In this document: in pieces, positions 7,619-15,180 of the stretch
Layout: each line of letters opens with the position of its first letter
Position numbering within the stretch: position 1 is the stretch's first letter
Assembly: GCA_945898205.1 (NCBI GenBank)
Contig: CAMDHO010000025.1
Coordinates: forward strand, 1-33,086
DNA length: 33,086 bases
Direction: 5' to 3'
Source of the DNA: Chlamydia trachomatis
GTDB taxonomy: Bacteria > Chlamydiota > Chlamydiia > Chlamydiales > Rhabdochlamydiaceae
Notes under the pieces: generated by a model
The model's input: the letters and a program-made list of their open reading frames with translations, nothing else
Databases searched by the model: none
What the model was told of the DNA's origin: nothing
Position numbers and translations under genes: made by a program

Positions 7619-8554
7619 TTAGAGGTCTAGACCTAATAAAGCTTCTACATAGTCTTCAGGGTCAAAAGGGATGAGGTCTTCAGCATTTTCTCCTATACCA
7701 ATCCACCTAATAGGAATTTTGAGCTCTTTGTAGATAGAAAGGATAATACCTCCTTTTGCAGAACCATCAAGTTTTGTTAAAATAAGACCTGTTAAAGGAA
7801 CGAATCGATTGAAAGTTTTAGCTTGATCTAATGCATTTTGACCGTGAGTTGCATCTAAAATTAAAAAGGTCTCATGGGGGGCTTTCATTGAGAGCTTTTT
7901 ACAGGTCTTTTGTATTTTTTCAAGTTCTAACATAAGGTCAGTTTTATTTTGTAATCTACCCGCAGTGTCCAAAAGTACAATATCCATACCTCTAGATTTA
8001 GCTGCTGAAATGGCATCAAAGGCAACTGCCGACGGATCGCCTCCAGGTTTAGATTTAACAATATCGATAGAAAGCTTTTCAGCCCAAAGACTCAGTTGAT
8101 CAATGGCGGCCGCTCGAAAGGTGTCACCGGCTCCGACTAATACTTTTTTACCTTCTTTTTGAAAAGCTAAGCTCAGTTTGGCAATGGATGTTGTTTTTCC
8201 ACTTCCATTGATGCCTACAACTAAGATGACCAGAGGGTCGCCTGAATCTGGAATAGACGGGGTAACTAAAGGAGGAATAGAAAAAATCTCTAGCGCTCTA
8301 TTTTTAAGGATTTGCAAAATTTCTTGGATGTTTTGCTGGGGTTTAAGACGAAGCTCAGTCTTGAGATGAGAGACAAAGTCTTCTACGCAAAGAGTTCCAA
8401 GGTCTGCTTCGTAAAGGATTTGCTCTAAAGATTCAAAGGTAGAGTCATCCCAAGGCTTTCCAAATAAGGAGTTAATTCGTTGGCCTAACATCGAACGCGT
8501 GGATGAAAGAGCTTTCTTGATTTTCTGGTAACTGTTTTTTAAAAAACTAAACAT
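7619..8554 (-). CDS. ftsY: Signal recognition particle receptor FtsY
   Basis: FtsY is the membrane-associated GTPase that docks the SRP-ribosome complex at the Sec translocon. In the 311-residue product, the helical N domain covers about 1-95. The G domain has GINGSGKT (114-121), DTFRAAA (144-150), DTAGR (196-200), TKLD (260-263) and the DGSAKGG loop. The acidic A domain of E. coli FtsY is missing, as in many compact FtsY proteins; the amphipathic N-terminus (MFSFLKNSYQKIKKAL) probably serves for membrane binding. Its partner Ffh is encoded 15 kb away at 23693. It is divergent from sucC across a 77-base spacer. Confidence 0.96.
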   Translation of the reverse strand: MFSFLKNSYQKIKKALSSTRSMLGQRINSLFGKPWDDSTFESLEQILYEADLGTLCVEDFVSHLKTELRLKPQQNIQEILQILKNRALEIFSIPPLVTPSIPDSGDPLVILVVGINGSGKTTSIAKLSLAFQKEGKKVLVGAGDTFRAAAIDQLSLWAEKLSIDIVKSKPGGDPSAVAFDAISAAKSRGMDIVLLDTAGRLQNKTDLMLELEKIQKTCKKLSMKAPHETFLILDATHGQNALDQAKTFNRFVPLTGLILTKLDGSAKGGIILSIYKELKIPIRWIGIGENAEDLIPFDPEDYVEALLGLDL

Positions 8555-8631
8555 AGATAAATCTAATTTTAAGTTGATGGAAAACAGGAGTCTATCACAT
8601 AAGGTAATTGAAGAGAAGATGAGGTATTTTA

Positions 8632-9798
8632 ATGGATATACACGAGTATCAAGCTAAGGGGATTTTGCATCATTATGGAATCCCTATTCCTAAATTTGGG
8701 GTGGCTGCAACTATAAAAGAAGTCGAAGAAGTAATAAAAGAATTGTCTTTAACTCAAGCTGTTTTAAAGATACAGGTCCACGCGGGTGGACGGGGTAAAG
8801 GTGGTGGGGTAAAGTTTGCGAAAAATAAAGAAGAAATTCTTGCGACAGCAAAGCAGTTAATCGGGATGAAACTTGTTAATAATCAAACAGGTCCAGAGGG
8901 AGTGATTGCTCATAAAATACTCATTGCGGCACCTTTAGAGATAGCGCAAGAATATTATCTCGGGGCTGTTATTGATCGAGAATCGGCGAAACCTATTTTA
9001 ATAGCATCTCCAGAAGGTGGGATGGAAATTGAAGAGATCGCGTTAAAACATCCAGAAAAGATTTTGAAGTTGCCGATTGAACTCTCTGGAGAAATCAGGG
9101 CTTTTCGGTTAGTTCGTCTTGTTAATTTCATGGGATGGACGGCTGATCAAGCTAAGATGGGGGCAAAAATTGCTAAAGGAGTAGCGAGGGCATTTATTCA
9201 AACAGACGCTGCTTTGTTAGAGATTAATCCTTTAATTAAAGATGATAAAGGAGCTCTTTGGGCACTAGATGCGAAGCTGAGTGTGGATGAAAATGCTCTT
9301 TTTAGACAACCTGAAATCGAAGCATTTTACGATCCTTCTCAACAATCTAGAGCCGAGGTGGAAGCTAAAGAATTCGAACTAGCTTATGTCGCTATGGATG
9401 GAAATATTGGATGCATGGTCAATGGAGCTGGGCTTGCGATGGCTACAATGGATCTGATCTATCACTACGGAGGGAAGCCGGCTAACTTTTTAGATGTAGG
9501 GGGAGGCGCTTCTAAAGAAAAAGTCGCCGCTGGATTTAAAATTATTTTAGAAGACCCTAATGTTAAAGCTATTTTGGTGAATATCTTTGGGGGCATTATG
9601 AATTGCGCAGTTCTAGCAGAAGGGATTATTGCTGCAATGAAAGAATGTCAAATTCGAGTTCCTTTAATTGTAAGGATGGAAGGAACAAACGTAGGGGAAG
9701 GAAGACGTTTGCTCAAGGAGTCAAATCTCAAAATTATTACAGCAGACTCTCTTTCTGATGCAGCTGAAAAATCTGTAGCAACCTTAAAACAGAGTTAA
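8632..9798 (+). CDS. sucC: Succinyl-CoA synthetase beta subunit (ADP-forming)
   Basis: This is the nucleotide-binding subunit that, with SucD, converts succinyl-CoA to succinate with substrate-level ATP formation in the TCA cycle. The 388-residue length matches the family. The ATP-grasp domain opens with MDIHEYQAKGILHHYGIPIP and carries the glycine-rich GGRGKGGGVKFAK loop near residue 52. ALLEINPL at about 195 supplies metal ligands, and the C-terminal ligase domain has FLDVGGGA and VNIFGGIMNCAVLAEGI. SucD follows after 13 bases, in the same operon. Confidence 0.97.
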   Translation: MDIHEYQAKGILHHYGIPIPKFGVAATIKEVEEVIKELSLTQAVLKIQVHAGGRGKGGGVKFAKNKEEILATAKQLIGMKLVNNQTGPEGVIAHKILIAAPLEIAQEYYLGAVIDRESAKPILIASPEGGMEIEEIALKHPEKILKLPIELSGEIRAFRLVRLVNFMGWTADQAKMGAKIAKGVARAFIQTDAALLEINPLIKDDKGALWALDAKLSVDENALFRQPEIEAFYDPSQQSRAEVEAKEFELAYVAMDGNIGCMVNGAGLAMATMDLIYHYGGKPANFLDVGGGASKEKVAAGFKIILEDPNVKAILVNIFGGIMNCAVLAEGIIAAMKECQIRVPLIVRMEGTNVGEGRRLLKESNLKIITADSLSDAAEKSVATLKQS

Positions 9799-9811
9799 GT
9801 AAGGAAAATTC

Positions 9812-10699
9812 ATGGCAATTTTAGTTAATAAAAATACAAAGGTGATTACCCAAGGGATCTCGGGGAAGTCTGGGCGTTTTCATACAGAGCAAGGATTGGA
9901 ATACGGTTCAAAATTTGTGGGGGGGGTAACTCCTGGAAAAGGAGGGCAAGAGATCTTAGGCCTTCCCGTATTTGAAACAGTATATGATGCAAAAAAAGCA
10001 ACAGGATGTGATGCCTCCGTTATTTTTGTTCCTCCACCCTTTGCTGCAGATGCCATCTTAGAAGCTGAAGATGCAGGCATTGCTTTAATTATCTGTATTA
10101 CGGAAGGGATTCCCGTACGAGATATGCTTGAAGTCAGTAGAGTCATGAGGATGAGTAAAACCAGTCGTTTAATAGGTCCCAATTGTCCTGGTGTAATCAC
10201 TCCAGGAGAGTGTAAAATTGGTATTATGCCAGGCTATATTCATAAAAAAGGGAAGATTGGCATTGTTTCTCGTTCTGGGACTTTGACCTATGAAGCTGTT
10301 TGGCAAACAACGGGTCTCGATCTTGGGCAATCTACTTGTGTTGGAATCGGTGGAGATCCTTTAAATGGAACTAATTTTATCGATGTATTAGCTCTTTTTG
10401 AAAAAGATCCAGAGACCGAAGGGATCCTTATGATAGGTGAGATAGGGGGATCTGCTGAAGAGGAAGCAGCAGAGTGGATCAAACAGTATTGTTCCAAGCC
10501 TGTAGCTGCTTTTATTGCAGGTTCCACGGCCCCTGCAGGAAGGAGGATGGGACATGCGGGAGCAATTATTTCTGGAGGAAAAGGCGCCGCTCCGGATAAG
10601 ATAGAAGCTCTAAAAAAAGCGGGAGCTATTGTTGCTATTTCTCCTGCTGATATGGGAGTATCTATGAAGCAGGCGATAGCATTGAGAAAGAAAACATGA
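9812..10699 (+). CDS. sucD: Succinyl-CoA synthetase alpha subunit
   Basis: This subunit binds CoA and carries the phosphorylated histidine. The 295-residue product has the CoA-binding N-terminus with [17 protein letters not shown] (11-27), [19 protein letters not shown] (122-140) and the active-site His248 in [20 protein letters not shown]. All hallmarks are intact. A purine-rich AAGGAAAA precedes the ATG. Its TGA overlaps the next gene's ATG (ATGA), so the M50 protease downstream is translationally coupled to it. Confidence 0.97.
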   Translation: MAILVNKNTKVITQGISGKSGRFHTEQGLEYGSKFVGGVTPGKGGQEILGLPVFETVYDAKKATGCDASVIFVPPPFAADAILEAEDAGIALIICITEGIPVRDMLEVSRVMRMSKTSRLIGPNCPGVITPGECKIGIMPGYIHKKGKIGIVSRSGTLTYEAVWQTTGLDLGQSTCVGIGGDPLNGTNFIDVLALFEKDPETEGILMIGEIGGSAEEEAAEWIKQYCSKPVAAFIAGSTAPAGRRMGHAGAIISGGKGAAPDKIEALKKAGAIVAISPADMGVSMKQAIALRKKT

Positions 10700-11838
10700 A
10701 AATTTTTGGGAAGATCCCTGTTTCGATGAGTTTAAGTTTTTGGGTAGTAGCCGCTTTAATTGGTTATTTTAATACGAAAAGCTTGATAGGAACTCTTATT
10801 TGGATTTGCGTTATTTTTATTTCAGTTCTTGTTCATGAACTAGGGCATGCTCTAGTTGCTTACAAATTAGGCTTAAGCCCTAGAATTGAACTTGTCGCTT
10901 TCGGGGGATTGACTCATTATTTAGGGAAGAATTTATCTTTAGGAAAGCAGTTTTTTATTGTTTTTATGGGGCCTTTATTTGGTTTTTTTCTTTTTTTAGC
11001 TTCTTTTTTTGTTTTACATACCGTTCATTTTCAAAATGTTTTATTAATGCAGTCGTTAGGGTTGTTGCAAATGATCAATCTTTTTTGGACAGTTGCAAAT
11101 TTCATTCCAGTCTTGCCTTTAGATGGGGGGCATATACTTCGTATTGGATTAGAGGCCTACTTCAAGTCTAAAGGGCGTTATTATGCCCTTTTTATAAGTA
11201 TGCTAGTGGCTTTACTTGCCAGTATAGTTTTTTTCTTCTATCAAATTATTTTGTTTGGAGCTTTCTTGTTTTTATTTGCTTATCAAAATTATACGGATTG
11301 GAAAAATGAAAAAGATTCTTTCTCTCAAGAGGGCTCTGAAGATCTTCGAAGTAGGTTTACTAAAGCTGAAGAAAGTTTACTTTTAGGGAATAAAGAAGAA
11401 GCCTTCGAAGGTTTCCGTTCAATTCTGCGAAGTTCTTCAGTAGGATCTATTGCCGCATTAGCGGCTCAATACATCGCTTTTTCTGAGTATGAACAAGGTC
11501 AAAAAGAAAAAGCGTTTGAGATCCTTCTTCCTAAACGTAAGGATCTATCAAAAGAAGGGGTTTATCTCCTTCATAAGATTGCTTTTGAATTGGGGAAATA
11601 TGCAATTGTGACAGAATTATCAGAGGCTTGTTTTCAAGCTTTTCCTTTGCCGGAGGTGTCTGAAAGAGCGGCTAAATCTCATGCTCATCAAGGGCAAGTA
11701 GATGCGTGTCTTGGATGGCTTGAAACAACGCTAAGCCTTGGAGTTCTTCGCTCGTTAGATTTAATTTCAGATGTTATTTTTGACTCTATTAGAGATCGAT
11801 CTGCTTTTACTAAGTGGGTTAAGTCTAACCTCTCTTAA
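10696..11838 (+). CDS. Site-2 protease family (M50) membrane metalloprotease with C-terminal TPR-like domain
   Basis: The 380-residue product has about five hydrophobic segments in residues 12-200. The HELGH zinc site (47-51) lies in the second, and [17 protein letters not shown] (135-151) provides the Asp143 third ligand, the layout of SpoIVFB/S2P-type intramembrane proteases. No PDZ domain is present, unlike RseP. Residues about 215-380 are soluble, helical and TPR-like ([20 protein letters not shown]-type repeats, ending [14 protein letters not shown]), presumably for substrate or partner binding. The gene starts within the sucD stop codon, so it rides on the succinyl-CoA synthetase operon. 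Substrate is unknown. Confidence 0.88.
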   Translation: MKIFGKIPVSMSLSFWVVAALIGYFNTKSLIGTLIWICVIFISVLVHELGHALVAYKLGLSPRIELVAFGGLTHYLGKNLSLGKQFFIVFMGPLFGFFLFLASFFVLHTVHFQNVLLMQSLGLLQMINLFWTVANFIPVLPLDGGHILRIGLEAYFKSKGRYYALFISMLVALLASIVFFFYQIILFGAFLFLFAYQNYTDWKNEKDSFSQEGSEDLRSRFTKAEESLLLGNKEEAFEGFRSILRSSSVGSIAALAAQYIAFSEYEQGQKEKAFEILLPKRKDLSKEGVYLLHKIAFELGKYAIVTELSEACFQAFPLPEVSERAAKSHAHQGQVDACLGWLETTLSLGVLRSLDLISDVIFDSIRDRSAFTKWVKSNLS

Positions 11839-12066
11839 TAAAGAATCAGAGCTTTTCATTTTGGGTTCTCGCAATAAATGACCCTGGAAATTTCTATAGA
11901 TAAAAGTCTTTAAATTTTACAAAAAATCACCCGAAAATCGGTCTTCTTATCAGACACTAAGTAAGTTATGTTTTCTTTTACTTAATAAAAAATTGATTTT
12001 ATCTTTCTATTTTTCCTTTCCTTAGCGTATATTGATTCGGTCGGTTTTTTAAAAAAAAGGAGTTTT

Positions 12067-12522
12067 ATGAGAAGACAGGTTTACGTGTTAGATATAGGTT
12101 TAGTAGAAGGTCTAGTGGAAGATGAATTTATAGAAGCTAATCCAAAGATTTCTCGAACAATTGAGATTCAAGGGCATCAAACTTTAGAACAGTTACATCA
12201 CGCTATATTTAAAGCATTTAACAGAGAAGAAGATCATTCGTATGAGTTCCAATTAGATAGTAATACGAGCTTTCCAGACAAAAGATATGTATTATCTGAG
12301 CAAGAAGAAGATGAGCCTGAAGAATGTGGTTTAATAGAGACTACAACAATTCAAGAACTTAAGCTTAAAGAAGGTGAGTTTCTTGGTTATTTATTTGATT
12401 ATGGGGATATGTGGCTTCATCAAATTGGCGTAGAATCGATTAAAAGCGAAGAAGAAACGGTTCGCTATCCTAGAGTGATAAAAAAAGTAGGAAAAAGTCC
12501 TCCTCAGTACCCGGATTGGTAA
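12067..12522 (+). CDS. Plasmid pRiA4b ORF-3-like protein
   Basis: The 151-residue product matches the pRiA4b ORF-3-like family (IS1096 TnpR-like): an N-terminal RTIEIQGHQTLEQLHHAIFKAF helix-strand block followed by HSYEFQL. The C-terminal signature is FLGYLFDYGDMWLHQI...YPRVIKKVGKSPPQYPDW, close to the family's YxYDFGDxWxHxIxVE...PxVxxGxxxxPPED. Function of the family is not established; it often occurs on plasmids and in accessory DNA. AAAAAGGAG precedes the start. It begins the 12-15 kb accessory stretch and is followed 27 bases later by an unknown gene in the same direction. Confidence 0.85.
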   Translation: MRRQVYVLDIGLVEGLVEDEFIEANPKISRTIEIQGHQTLEQLHHAIFKAFNREEDHSYEFQLDSNTSFPDKRYVLSEQEEDEPEECGLIETTTIQELKLKEGEFLGYLFDYGDMWLHQIGVESIKSEEETVRYPRVIKKVGKSPPQYPDW

Positions 12523-12548
12523 GATTAGTAAAAAAATAAAAGGCTTTT

Positions 12549-13205
12549 ATGAGTTCATTTACACCTATAAAATTGTCGTTAGAATCTCCGGTCTCTTTAG
12601 CTTCTTCATCAGACGCTGCTAATAGTTGGTTTTATGCGGATCTAAGCCCTCAAGCTGAACGTAAAGGGTCTATTGATGATGAACTATCGTTCTTTAATGT
12701 TGTCAACCGGAGTATATACCAAAATATTGACAAAGTCGGGTTTGAGGATACTCAAGGTGAAAAGCCCATATTCCTTGGGGTGTATCGAGATTCCATAGAG
12801 TTGATAAAAGAAAAGCGAGGAATAATAGGGGAACACATCGATCCTGAATGCAATAATGAAGGAGCGGAGATCCCTCTTAATTTTTTTGAATCAGATAGCA
12901 AAGAGGTCTTTTTTTCTAAGGTGCAGCGACTGGATCCTGGACCTAAAAAAGATGAATATCTTGAATCTATTATTCTTCATTTTTTAGATGCGAAAGATAT
13001 TACTGTAGAAAAGAACTCAACAAAAAGATTTAGTTGTGAAAATAGAAGTTACGATGTTTTTAACTTTATAATTCATCATAAATTAAGGAGAAGAGATCGT
13101 TTTAGTTTACCGTATAGAGCTCTTGCTGAAGTTTCTTCTGAAAAGAAGAGTGTCGATTTATTGAAAAGTATTCGAATTGCAGAGGCTTTATATGAAACTA
13201 TTTAG
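12549..13205 (+). CDS. Hypothetical protein with a partial copy downstream
   Basis: No family is recognised in this 218-residue product. The N-terminus (MSSFTPIKLSLESPVSLASS) is Ser/Leu-rich without a hydrophobic core, the kind of composition seen at type III secretion N-termini, but this is not proof. The rest is charged and helical with no membrane segment. Codons covering about residues 101-150 (12848-12998) recur as a damaged copy at 14406-14553. It follows the pRiA4b-like gene by 27 bases and could share its transcript. A role as a secreted effector is speculation. Confidence 0.6.
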   Translation: MSSFTPIKLSLESPVSLASSSDAANSWFYADLSPQAERKGSIDDELSFFNVVNRSIYQNIDKVGFEDTQGEKPIFLGVYRDSIELIKEKRGIIGEHIDPECNNEGAEIPLNFFESDSKEVFFSKVQRLDPGPKKDEYLESIILHFLDAKDITVEKNSTKRFSCENRSYDVFNFIIHHKLRRRDRFSLPYRALAEVSSEKKSVDLLKSIRIAEALYETI

Positions 13206-13611
13206 AGTCGATCTGATCAATTGGGGTTTTGCTAGAAATCCTCTGAAAAAAGTCTAAAGACCAATCAGCTAGTTGGTTGAGGTTATTTCTGACTGATGGT
13301 TCTTTGATGTAAGGGATCCATTCTTCTAACCTAATCGAATCACTAATGACAAATAAAGATAAGGTTCCAATTCCTTTTTCCTGTCCAATGGCATATAAAG
13401 TAGCGGTTTCCATTTCTACGATATCACAACCTAATTTTTTTACTCGGCAAATATTTGAAGGACTTTCTTTAAATATAGAAGAAAAACTCCAGCTATTAGC
13501 TTGTAAAAAAGAAGGGATAGAATTTTTTTCTGTAAATCGCTGCCAGTCAGTAAGAAGCTTTTGATTAACGAGTGCAAAAGTTTCCTCTATAGAGTATATT
13601 GAGCAGCTCAA
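13198..13611 (-). pseudogene. 5'-truncated nucleoside phosphorylase (PNP/UDP family)
   Basis: The readable 137 codons correspond to the C-terminal half of a purine/uridine phosphorylase or AMP nucleosidase-type enzyme. The segment GCDIVEMETATLYAIGQEKG followed by TLSLFVISDS matches the family's nucleoside-binding MExxxL...SD block. The tail NNLNQLADWSLDFF is also typical. Full enzymes have 230 or more residues and the phosphate-binding N-terminal half is absent. The only start available is a TTG with no ribosome-binding site, and a stop lies just upstream in frame. I therefore read it as a remnant. It overlaps the end of the preceding plus-strand gene tail to tail by 8 bases. Confidence 0.65.
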
Positions 13612-13848
13612 AGAGAAAATTTGGCCTCATTCACCTTCTCGGTCACGGGATTTTTACGGAGACTTTTACCATCTTCCCTAGAGGAACGTAAATTCCTGTT
13701 TTTTTATGATTGCCATAGCAAGCCTTGTGGTGCTGAGTAAAGGTGCGGTTTTAGGCTGTAAAATCTCATTTCCGCTTGTTCGTTTCTTTTTTTGTAAAGT
13801 TGTTTTTAAGCGTCTTTAAGAGGTTTAATGCTGTTTAAGGGAGGCATT

Positions 13849-14181
13849 ATGAAAAATAATCGAATTCAACTTCTGCCCCTACCGATTGAGAGGACGTTAA
13901 AGAAGTTTGGATCCGATATTCGAATTGCACGTTTAAAACGTGGTTTTACCATTGAAATGATGGCTCAAAGAATTGGCATTCATAGGTCGACCTATAGCAA
14001 GATGGAGAAAGGGGATCCAATGGTCGGATTAGGGGCTTATGCAGCCGCATTATTCTCCTTAGGTTTTGGTACGCCCTTGGGGGATTTAATTGATCAGCGC
14101 AATGATGATATGGGTTTTCTGCTCGATTTAGAAAAGCTGCCCAAAAGAGTTCGACTAAAAAAAAATCCGCAGGGGTTATGA
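13849..14181 (+). CDS. XRE-type helix-turn-helix regulator, HipB-like antitoxin
   Basis: The 110-residue start at 13849 is preferred over 13828 because GGGAGG lies just upstream of it. Residues about 20-75 form the XRE helix-turn-helix (GSDIRIARLKRGFTIEMMAQ, then RIGIHRSTYSKMEKGD). The tail DDMGFLLDLEKLPKRVR matches XRE proteins encoded directly before HipA-type Ser/Thr kinase toxins. The stop overlaps a second start (ATGA) whose frame begins like a HipA partner but ends after 34 residues, so the toxin is lost and this regulator may be an orphan. It would be expected to repress its own promoter. Confidence 0.8.
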   Translation: MKNNRIQLLPLPIERTLKKFGSDIRIARLKRGFTIEMMAQRIGIHRSTYSKMEKGDPMVGLGAYAAALFSLGFGTPLGDLIDQRNDDMGFLLDLEKLPKRVRLKKNPQGL

Positions 14182-14282
14182 ACAGGCAAATCAAAGTTTA
14201 TATTTGTGATGTAAATTACGAAGAATATTTTCTTCTTATTTCTAAAATACTTCCGGTAGAAGAAGAGCTTTTAAGCAGATGA
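14178..14282 (+). pseudogene. Stub of a HipA-type partner gene
   Basis: Starting within the regulator's stop codon (ATGA), 34 codons read MNRQIKVYICDVNYEEYFLL and on to VEEELLSR before TGA. MNRQIKVYI is the common opening of HipA proteins coupled to this regulator type. The next 400 codons expected for a HipA kinase are absent, and unrelated sequence, including a copy of part of the 12549 gene, follows. HipA identity rests on position and about ten residues. Confidence 0.45.
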
Positions 14283-14346
14283 GAAATTTTATCGACAATT
14301 TCTTCAGGTTGAATTAAAGAGGCTTTGTCTTTTAAAGGGAACTAGA

Positions 14347-14405
14347 GGTATCCGTCCTTTGAGGGACAACGACGTTAACGCAAGGTCTTGCTTCGCCAAG
14401 TCCTT
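14347..14405. repeat. Palindromic element, two small hairpins
   Basis: A GTCC...GGAC hairpin near 14356-14369 is followed by a longer one around 14380-14403. In the latter AAGGTCTTG and CAAGTCCTT pair except for a central T-T around a CTTCGC loop. It ends next to the start of the duplicated block at 14406 and has a higher GC content than its surroundings, reminiscent of small dispersed palindromic repeats. Confidence 0.35.
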
Positions 14406-14553
14406 ATGCAATAATGAAGGAGCTGAGATCTCTCTTGATTTTTTTGAATCAGATAGCAAAGAGGTCTTTTTTTCTAAGCTGCAGAGACTGGATCCGGGAC
14501 CTAAAAAGATGAATATCTTGAATCTATTATTCGTCATTTTTTAGATGAAAGAT
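14406..14553 (+). pseudogene. Duplicated fragment of the 12549-13205 gene
   Basis: About 148 bases match 12848-12998 closely, sharing ATGCAATAATGAAGGAGC at the left edge and an exact run across the SDSKEVFFSK codons. There are scattered substitutions, one missing A in the lysine run (AAAAAAGAT to AAAAAGAT) that shifts the frame, and a 2-base loss near the right edge. No start codon or gene body surrounds it. Confidence 0.85.
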
Positions 14554-14582
14554 GGCAAGTGTTAGAAGTTGGAACTTGCCAT
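14552..14582. repeat. Inverted repeat, 9-bp perfect arms
   Basis: ATGGCAAGT (14552-14560) and ACTTGCCAT (14574-14582) pair perfectly around a 13-base loop. It lies 35 bases beyond the stop of the Gly/His-rich gene on the minus strand and may serve as its transcription end, though no strong U-run follows. Confidence 0.45.
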
Positions 14583-14616
14583 AGAATATCAAGGAGATGA
14601 GAGTCTTTATTTCTAA

Positions 14617-14970
14617 TTAACGGCCATGTCCACCGCCGCCATGTCCACCGCCGCCATGTCCACCGCGATCATCATGATTTCCATTATGGTTTCTGCTCCA
14701 ATCGCCATTACGATTTCCATTCCAATAGCCGTGGTTATAATCTCCATAATAAGATCCGCCGTAGGGGTTCCCATACCCGTAAGAGTCATAGTAAAAACCT
14801 GGCCAGGCCCAAGGAGGTTGAATGAAGGGTCCTGAATCATCATTGTCATCATCATCATCTAGAATTACAGTTTTTCCAAGGTTTGGAGATGGGCTATTAC
14901 TGGAGTCGCTGGCAAATAGGCCTCCGAATGTAAAGCAAATAATAGAACTGATTTTCATTAAATTGTTCAC
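14617..14970 (-). CDS. Secreted Gly/Asn/His/Tyr-rich low-complexity protein
   Basis: The 117-residue product starts at a GTG supported by AAGGA 7 bases upstream (an ATG four codons in lacks one). Residues 1-20 (MNNLMKISSIICFTFGGLFA) form a signal peptide. An acidic DDDDDNDD patch sits near residue 40. The rest is aromatic and glycine-rich (YYDSYGYGNPYGGSYYGDYN) and ends in three GGHG-type units. The DNA for the last part is a 15-base tandem repeat (about 14627-14670). The His-, Asp- and Gly-rich composition could bind metal or form a surface layer, but no family can be named. Confidence 0.65.
   Translation of the reverse strand: MNNLMKISSIICFTFGGLFASDSSNSPSPNLGKTVILDDDDDNDDSGPFIQPPWAWPGFYYDSYGYGNPYGGSYYGDYNHGYWNGNRNGDWSRNHNGNHDDRGGHGGGGHGGGGHGR
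14627..14671. repeat. 15-base tandem repeat in coding DNA
   Basis: The unit CCATGTCCACCGCCG recurs about three times in register with the codons, producing the HGGGG/HGGGG/HGR tail of the secreted protein. Such an in-frame repeat can change length by slippage without breaking the frame. Confidence 0.7.
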
Positions 14971-15135
14971 TTTAATTTCCTTAGTTAATTCTATGGATGT
15001 ATTAAACGCGACTGTATTATAGTTTTATTATACTTTTATTTTATTTTTTGTAAATTATTTATTTTAAATATTTAAGTTGGCGTATTGACGTTTATGAGAA
15101 TATAAAAAGAAGTTATAAGGTCTTGAAATAAGAGA

Positions 15136-15169
15136 CTCTACTCTTAGGGCGATAATCCTAAGAGTAGAG
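15136..15169. terminator. Hairpin after the ABC exporter gene
   Basis: CTCTACTCTTAGG (15136-15148) and CCTAAGAGTAGAG (15157-15169) form a perfect 13-bp stem with an 8-base loop, 12 bases past the stop of the minus-strand ABC transporter gene. The U-tract is poor, so it may stabilise the 3' end as much as terminate. Confidence 0.6.
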
Positions 15170-15180
15170 GTATTTAAAAT

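Noticed and set aside
11839-12066. tRNA or structured RNA in the spacer before the pRiA4b-like gene
   Set aside because: No cloverleaf elements such as a GGTTCGAAT-type T-arm and no strong stem were found; the spacer appears to be an ordinary AT-rich leader.
12650-13200. CRISPR or phage-defence reading of the 12-15 kb accessory stretch
   Set aside because: There is no direct repeat array, nuclease, methylase or other defence domain; the repeated block is a single damaged duplication.
13631-13790. Possible decayed gene before the HipB-like regulator
   Set aside because: All three minus frames and two plus frames give short protein-like strings (for example HKKTGIYVPLGKMVKVSV and EMRFYSLKPHLYSAPQ) and none is clearly better; no single decayed gene can be supported.
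14626-14835. Plus-strand and second minus-strand frames over the Gly-rich gene
   Set aside because: They are repeat-driven shadows (MSTAAMSTAAMSTA and Met-rich readings) of the 15-base repeat; only the 14617-14970 frame has a signal peptide and a ribosome-binding site.
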